9,483 bases of DNA. Origin: RUG11272 sp045226335. GTDB taxonomy: Bacteria > Bacillota > Clostridia > Christensenellales > Aristaeellaceae. Positions 5,680 through 9,483 of the stretch are shown piece by piece. The notes under the pieces were generated by a model. That model searched no databases, was not told the DNA's origin, and saw nothing but the letters and a program-made list of their open reading frames with translations. A program made the translations under genes and the position numbers. Position 1 is the first letter of the stretch. Each line of letters opens with the position of its first letter. The stretch is taken from NCBI GenBank assembly GCA_045226335.1, contig JBGVCH010000125.1, forward strand, positions 1 through 9,483, read 5' to 3'.

Positions 5680-7662
5680 ATGATTCATTATGTGAACGCG
5701 TCCGCATCCAGGGACGGCAACGGCAGCCGGGAGATGCCCTTCCGGCACATCAACGACGCGGCGAAGATCGCTGTGGCCGGGGACGAGATCGTCGTGGCCC
5801 CGGGCATTTATCGCGAGTATGTGAACCCGCAGAACGCCGGCACGGAGGAAAAGCGCATCGTCTACCGCTCCGAGCAGCCCCTGGGCGCCGTGATCACCGG
5901 CGCGGAGCCGCTCTCCGGCTGGCAGCCCTATCAGGGCGACGTGTGGGTCCGCCGTGTGAACAACGGGGTCTTCGGGGCCTACAACCCCTACACCACCCTG
6001 GTGTGCGGCGACTGGTACTTCGCCCCCGCCGTGAAGCACACGGGCTCCGTGTTCCTCAACGACAAAATGATGTACGAGACCCCCAGCCTGGCGGGCTGCG
6101 TGGCCGGGGAGACGGATCCCTGCGCCTGGAACCAGGAGGACGCCAAATACCTGTGGTACACCGAGCAGGACGGGGACGAGACCGTGCTCTACGCCAACTT
6201 CCGGGGTCTGGACCCCAACGCCGAGAAGGTGGAGCTGGTGGTCCGCCGCAACTGCTTCATGCCCGACAAGACCGGGGTGGGGTACATCACCGTGTCCGGC
6301 TTTGACATCAACAAGGCCGCCACCACCTGGGCGCCCCCCGCTGCCTATCAGGACGGCATGATCGGCCCCCACTGGTCCAAGGGCTGGATCATCGAGGACT
6401 GCGAGATCTGGGGCAGCCGCTGCTGCGGCATCTCCCTGGGCAAGTACCTGGATCCCGAAAACGACATGTATTTCTTCCACAAAAAGGTCAAGTCCCCCAC
6501 CCAGATGGAACGGGACGCCGTGTGCCGCGGCCAGTATCACGGCTGGCTGAAGGAGAAGGTGGGCAGCCACATCATCCGCCGCTGCCACATCCACCATTGC
6601 GAGCAGACGGGCATCGTGGGCCGCATGGGCGGCGTGTTCTCCACCATCGAGGACTGCCACATCCACGACGTGTGCACCTCCCAGCAGCTGGGCGGCGCGG
6701 AGACCGCGGGCATCAAGCTGCACGCGGCCATCGACGTCACCATCCGCCGGAACCACATCCACCACTGCATCATGGGCATCTGGTGCGACTGGGAGGCCCA
6801 GGGCGCCCGCATCAGCCAGAACCTGCTCCACGACAACTGGCCGCCCCAGGGCCGGCCCCACGCCCAGGGCGCCATGTTCTCCACCGACGTGTTCATCGAG
6901 GTGGGCCACGGCCCGACCCTCATCGACAACAACCTGCTGCTGTCACCGGTGTCCGTCACCATCCCCAGCGAGGGCATCGCCTGCATTCACAACCTGATTC
7001 TGGGCGGCTTCAGCCTGATCAACAGCGGCGTGGACTCTGTGGTCAACGGCCAGCGGGAGCCCCGGTACACCCCCTACCACATCCGCCACCGCACGGAGGT
7101 GGCCGGCTTCATGACCATCCTCCACGGCGACGACCGGATCTACAACAACATCTTCGTCCAGCACCACCCCATCCCGGAGGAGGCAAAGGCCCCCACGGAC
7201 AACGATTACCGCACGGTGGGCACCGCGCCCTTCGACATCTTCCCCTCCTGGGAAGAGTGGATCGGGCCCTTCAATCCGGACGAGGCCCCCAACATGGGTG
7301 CCCTGGCGGCCTGGCACTTCGGCCATCTGCCGGTGTGGGTGAAGGGCAACGCCTACTTCAACGGCGCCACCGTCAGCAAGCACGACGGCGACTGCCTGGT
7401 GGCGGAGAAGCCCGTGACCGTGGCCCTGGAGGAGCAGGACGGCAAGTACTGCCTGAAGACAGACCTGTACGGCCAGCTGGCGGCGTTCCGGGCGGGCCTC
7501 GTCCACAGCGATCTCCTGGGCAAGGCCTTCGAGCCGGAGCAGCGCTTCGAGAACCCCGACGGCTCGGCCATCCTCTTCGACAGCGACTTCTTCGGCGCGC
7601 ACCGCGGCGCGGAAGCCCTGCCGGGGCCCTTCGCGGAGGCGGGGGACTGCTTTGCCCTGTGA
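5680..7662 (+). CDS. GH120-type beta-xylosidase (right-handed beta-helix glycosidase)
   Basis: This probably removes xylose from the non-reducing ends of xylo-oligosaccharides in the cytoplasm. The 660 residues are close to the characterised GH120 enzyme XylC of Thermoanaerobacterium (about 640). The N-terminus (DGNGS, PFRHINDAAKIAVAGDEIVV) is the typical first beta-helix turn. Family-like blocks follow: KYLWYTEQDGDE near 157, GWIIEDCEIW near 235, GSHIIRRCHIHHC near 295, AGIKLHAAIDV near 343. By comparison with my recollection of XylC (Asp382, Glu405), the nucleophile is Asp370 in CDWEAQG and the acid/base is Glu407 in FIEVGH. The loop between them is about 14 residues longer here. No signal peptide is present. 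The start has GAGAGGAG upstream. A dipeptidase gene follows after 24 bp. Another glycosidase specificity is possible because GH120 has few characterised members. Confidence 0.85.
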   Translation: MIHYVNASASRDGNGSREMPFRHINDAAKIAVAGDEIVVAPGIYREYVNPQNAGTEEKRIVYRSEQPLGAVITGAEPLSGWQPYQGDVWVRRVNNGVFGAYNPYTTLVCGDWYFAPAVKHTGSVFLNDKMMYETPSLAGCVAGETDPCAWNQEDAKYLWYTEQDGDETVLYANFRGLDPNAEKVELVVRRNCFMPDKTGVGYITVSGFDINKAATTWAPPAAYQDGMIGPHWSKGWIIEDCEIWGSRCCGISLGKYLDPENDMYFFHKKVKSPTQMERDAVCRGQYHGWLKEKVGSHIIRRCHIHHCEQTGIVGRMGGVFSTIEDCHIHDVCTSQQLGGAETAGIKLHAAIDVTIRRNHIHHCIMGIWCDWEAQGARISQNLLHDNWPPQGRPHAQGAMFSTDVFIEVGHGPTLIDNNLLLSPVSVTIPSEGIACIHNLILGGFSLINSGVDSVVNGQREPRYTPYHIRHRTEVAGFMTILHGDDRIYNNIFVQHHPIPEEAKAPTDNDYRTVGTAPFDIFPSWEEWIGPFNPDEAPNMGALAAWHFGHLPVWVKGNAYFNGATVSKHDGDCLVAEKPVTVALEEQDGKYCLKTDLYGQLAAFRAGLVHSDLLGKAFEPEQRFENPDGSAILFDSDFFGAHRGAEALPGPFAEAGDCFAL

Positions 7663-7686
7663 GCGGCGGACCGGGAGGGAGACGCC

Positions 7687-8352
7687 ATGCGCTATTCGGA
7701 TGACGCGTCCGGCTTCGTGCTTCTGAGCGAGACCGTGCCGGACGCGATCCTGGAGATCCGGTATTATTCCACCTTCAACTTTGTGGGGGACCGCATCGAC
7801 GGCTATGAGCAGCCGGTGGCCCTGCTGGCGAGGGAAGCCGCCGCCGCCCTGAGGGAGGTCAGCGATGAGCTGCTGGTCCGGGGTTACAGGCTCAGGATTT
7901 ACGACGCGTACCGTCCCCAGACGGCGGTCAGCCACTTCGTGCGCTGGGCGAAGGACGCCGGGGACACCCGGATGAAGGCCTGCTTCTACCCGGATCTGGA
8001 GAAGGACCAGCTCTTTCCCCTGGGCTTCATCGCGGAGCACTCCGGCCACAGCCGGGGGAGCTCCGTGGACCTGACCCTCTTCGACATGCGGGAGGGCCGG
8101 GACGCGGACATGGGCGGGGTGTTCGACTTTTTCGGGGACGTCAGCCGCGCGGATTTCGCGGACCTCACCCCCGCACAGCGTGCCAACCGCTCAATCCTCC
8201 GGGACGCCATGGTCCGGCACGGCTTCAGGCCCTATTCCGGGGAGTGGTGGCATTTCACCCTGGCGAAGGAGCCCTACCCGGACACTTACTTCACATTTCC
8301 GGTCAGCACGGATTCCGTCTCCGCGGACAGCGCGGAAGACGGAGGCCGCTGA
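7687..8352 (+). CDS. D-alanyl-D-alanine dipeptidase (VanX/DdpX family)
   Basis: This is a zinc dipeptidase that hydrolyses D-Ala-D-Ala. The 221 residues compare with about 202 in VanX. All active-site motifs are present: YDAYRP with Arg76 (VanX Arg71), SGHSRGSSVD with zinc ligands His121 and Asp128 (VanX His116 and Asp123), and GEWWHF with catalytic Glu186 and zinc ligand His189 (VanX Glu181 and His184). There is no signal peptide, so it acts in the cytosol. The last 15 residues or so form a Ser/Asp-rich tail beyond the family core. GGGAGGGA precedes the ATG. The gene lies 24 bp after the GH120 gene on the same strand and is probably co-transcribed. With no vanH, vanA, vanR or vanS nearby, dipeptide salvage or cell-wall turnover (DdpX-like) is likelier than vancomycin resistance. 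Confidence 0.92.
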   Translation: MRYSDDASGFVLLSETVPDAILEIRYYSTFNFVGDRIDGYEQPVALLAREAAAALREVSDELLVRGYRLRIYDAYRPQTAVSHFVRWAKDAGDTRMKACFYPDLEKDQLFPLGFIAEHSGHSRGSSVDLTLFDMREGRDADMGGVFDFFGDVSRADFADLTPAQRANRSILRDAMVRHGFRPYSGEWWHFTLAKEPYPDTYFTFPVSTDSVSADSAEDGGR

Positions 8353-8374
8353 ACTTCCCATGGACAGTGTTTTC

Positions 8375-8409
8375 AGAGAGGAGAGGCCGCACAACGGCTT
8401 CCCCTCTTT
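8375..8409 (+). terminator. Possible terminator after the dipeptidase gene
   Basis: AGAGAGGAGAGGCCG at 8375-8389 pairs with CGGCTTCCCCTCTTT at 8395-8409 around a 5-base loop. It gives about 15 pairs with two G-T pairs and one A/C mismatch. The T residues sit mostly in the stem base, and a further TTTTT follows only at about 8425, so termination may be partial. It separates the GH120-dipeptidase pair from the ATPase gene, which has no obvious promoter of its own in the 114-bp gap. Confidence 0.4.
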
Positions 8410-8466
8410 CTCAACCGGGACCTGTTTTTCCTGATTCTACAAGTCCAGCACAACCGGGAGGCTGCC

Positions 8467-9330
8467 ATGTTTCTGACCGCTTTCTTCTTTCCGGACGATG
8501 AGGAAGAGACCGATTTTCTGTTCAGCCTGAAAACCACCTATGACCAGAGCGTCTATCCCTTCCGGGTGCTGCCCCGGACCGGTCTGCGGGAGATCTGGTT
8601 CAAGCCCGTCACCATCCTCTACGGCGGCAACGGCAGCGGCAAGAGCACCGTGCTGAACGTCATCGCGGAGAAGCTGCGCCTGACGCGGTCCAGCGCCTTC
8701 AACCGCACCCGCTTCTACCAGCGCTACGTGGACATGTGCCGCTTCAGCCAGGAGGAGACCATCCCCCGGGACAGCCGCATCATCACCAGCGACGATGTGT
8801 TCGACATGATGCTGGACATCCGCTCGGTGAACGAGGGCATCGACCGGAAGCGGGCGGAGCTGGCGGAGGAGTACAGCCGGCTGCGGCGCGAACGCTTTCA
8901 GGTGCGGTCCCTCGACGATCTGGAGCATCTGCACCGGGTCAACGAAGCCCGGAGCAAGACCAAAAGCCGCTTCATCGAGGCGGAATCCGGCAAGACCCTG
9001 CGGGAGCGCTCCAACGGCGAAAACGCCCTGATGTACTTTCAGGGCAAGATGGACATGGACACCCTGTGCCTGCTGGACGAGCCGGAGAACAGCCTGAGCC
9101 CGGAGAACCAGCTGGTGCTGGCGGACTTCCTCCTGGAAGCGGTGCGCTACTGCGGCAACCAGCTGGTAATCAGCACCCACTCGCCCTTCCTGCTGGCCAT
9201 CCCCGGCGCGAAGATCATCGACCTGGATGATCACGCCCGGATCGTGGACAGCTGGACCCAGCTGAAGAACGCCAGGGTGTACCACGATTTCTTCAGGAAG
9301 CACGAAGCGGAGTTTGAAGAGGATGGCTGA
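8467..9330 (+). CDS. Compact ABC/SMC-type AAA ATPase of unknown role
   Basis: This is a cytosolic ATPase of the RecF/SMC-like ABC class, 287 residues long. Walker A is GGNGSGKST at 53-61 (Lys59). The ABC signature is SNGEN at 182-186. Walker B is LCLLDEPE at 200-207 with Asp204 and catalytic Glu205, followed by the D-loop-like NSLSPENQ. The switch histidine is His238 in ISTHSPF. The 120 residues between Walker A and the signature hold only short helices, with no long coiled coil or zinc hook. No membrane segment or ABC-transporter partner is nearby, so a transporter role is unlikely. GGGAGG lies about 7 bp before the ATG. Its stop overlaps the next gene's start by 8 bp. It resembles predicted ATPases found as single genes in Firmicutes. 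The substrate is unknown. Confidence 0.88.
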   Translation: MFLTAFFFPDDEEETDFLFSLKTTYDQSVYPFRVLPRTGLREIWFKPVTILYGGNGSGKSTVLNVIAEKLRLTRSSAFNRTRFYQRYVDMCRFSQEETIPRDSRIITSDDVFDMMLDIRSVNEGIDRKRAELAEEYSRLRRERFQVRSLDDLEHLHRVNEARSKTKSRFIEAESGKTLRERSNGENALMYFQGKMDMDTLCLLDEPENSLSPENQLVLADFLLEAVRYCGNQLVISTHSPFLLAIPGAKIIDLDDHARIVDSWTQLKNARVYHDFFRKHEAEFEEDG

Positions 9331-9483
9331 GGAATACGTCTGCAGGATCCCCTCGCCGGAGGAGGTCCGCATGAGGTGGGAGGACGAAATCGCCCGCCAT
9401 TCGGACAAGCGGAACTGGATCGCCTGGCGGGACGAGGCGATGGACGGCCTCCGGACGGGCCGCTGCATTCCGTACTACGGGAT
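9323..9483 (+). CDS. Probable GNAT-family acetyltransferase, N-terminal part (cut by window edge)
   Basis: An open frame starts at ATG 9323 and runs to the end of the window (53 codons plus two bases). It overlaps the ATPase stop by 8 bp, and AAGAGG lies just upstream. The residues include RWEDEIARHSDKRNW, IAWRDEAMDGL and TGRCIPYYG. They resemble the N-terminus of small Clostridial GNAT proteins, where a Trp-rich helix precedes the first strand of the acetyltransferase fold. The acetyl-CoA-binding motif would lie beyond the window, so the family call rests on resemblance only. The overlap suggests translational coupling with the ATPase. Confidence 0.6.
   Translation, partial: MAEEYVCRIPSPEEVRMRWEDEIARHSDKRNWIAWRDEAMDGLRTGRCIPYYG

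Noticed and set aside
5542..6909. 455-codon minus-strand frame opposite the GH120 gene
   Set aside because: It is a shadow of the recognisable beta-helix gene, rich in His, Val and Ala with no family signature, and it runs across the plus-strand promoter.
6943..8049. 368-codon minus-strand frame across the GH120-dipeptidase junction
   Set aside because: It is antisense to two genes with intact catalytic motifs, and its composition is typical of a GC-driven shadow.
7687..8352. Vancomycin-resistance gene vanX
   Set aside because: The enzyme family is right, but no vanH, vanA/vanB ligase or vanRS genes are present and the neighbour is a glycosidase. A DdpX-like turnover role fits better.
8360..8434. 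24-codon frame between the dipeptidase and ATPase genes
   Set aside because: It has no ribosome binding site, lies across the hairpin, and its composition shows nothing protein-like.

Overview
The window looks like a chromosomal segment of a high-GC member of the Bacillota, probably a Clostridia-like gut or rumen anaerobe. The case rests on a canonical T-box leader in front of pheST, GGAGG-type ribosome binding sites, near-consensus sigma-A-type promoters with 17-bp spacers, and a cysteine-bearing PheS. Coding sequence is GC-rich with strong G/C preference at third positions, which explains the many long antisense open frames. No rRNA, tRNA, CRISPR array, insertion sequence or phage gene was seen.

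Left part, bases 1-3934, minus strand: a complete phenylalanyl-tRNA synthetase operon. Reading along transcription it has a promoter (3906-3934), a phenylalanine T-box leader (about 3654-3899) with a UUC specifier, alternative antiterminator and terminator, then pheS, a 15-bp gap, pheT, and a strong intrinsic terminator (104-144). Uncharged tRNA-Phe should favour the antiterminator and so raise synthetase expression. The first 80 bases may carry the tail of an unidentified plus-strand gene.

Middle, 4001-5680: a minus-strand orphan gene for a 465-residue protein with an N-terminal four-cysteine zinc ribbon, a helical/TPR-like region and a C-terminal coiled coil. Its consensus promoter is back to back with a plus-strand promoter; the two -35 boxes are about 60 bp apart.

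Right part, 5603-8409, plus strand: a two-gene unit encoding a cytosolic right-handed beta-helix glycosidase of the GH120 beta-xylosidase type, with both catalytic carboxylates identifiable, and an intact VanX/DdpX-type D-Ala-D-Ala dipeptidase. A hairpin follows the dipeptidase. No vanH or vanA partner is present, so a cell-wall dipeptide turnover role is more likely than glycopeptide resistance.

Right edge, 8467-9483, plus strand: a compact ABC/SMC-type ATPase without long coiled coils, overlapping by 8 bp the start of an acetyltransferase-like gene cut by the window edge. The least explained elements are the zinc-ribbon/coiled-coil protein, the ATPase-acetyltransferase pair, and the pairing of a xylosidase with a D-Ala-D-Ala dipeptidase. 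I see no clear evidence for a wholly new multi-gene system.
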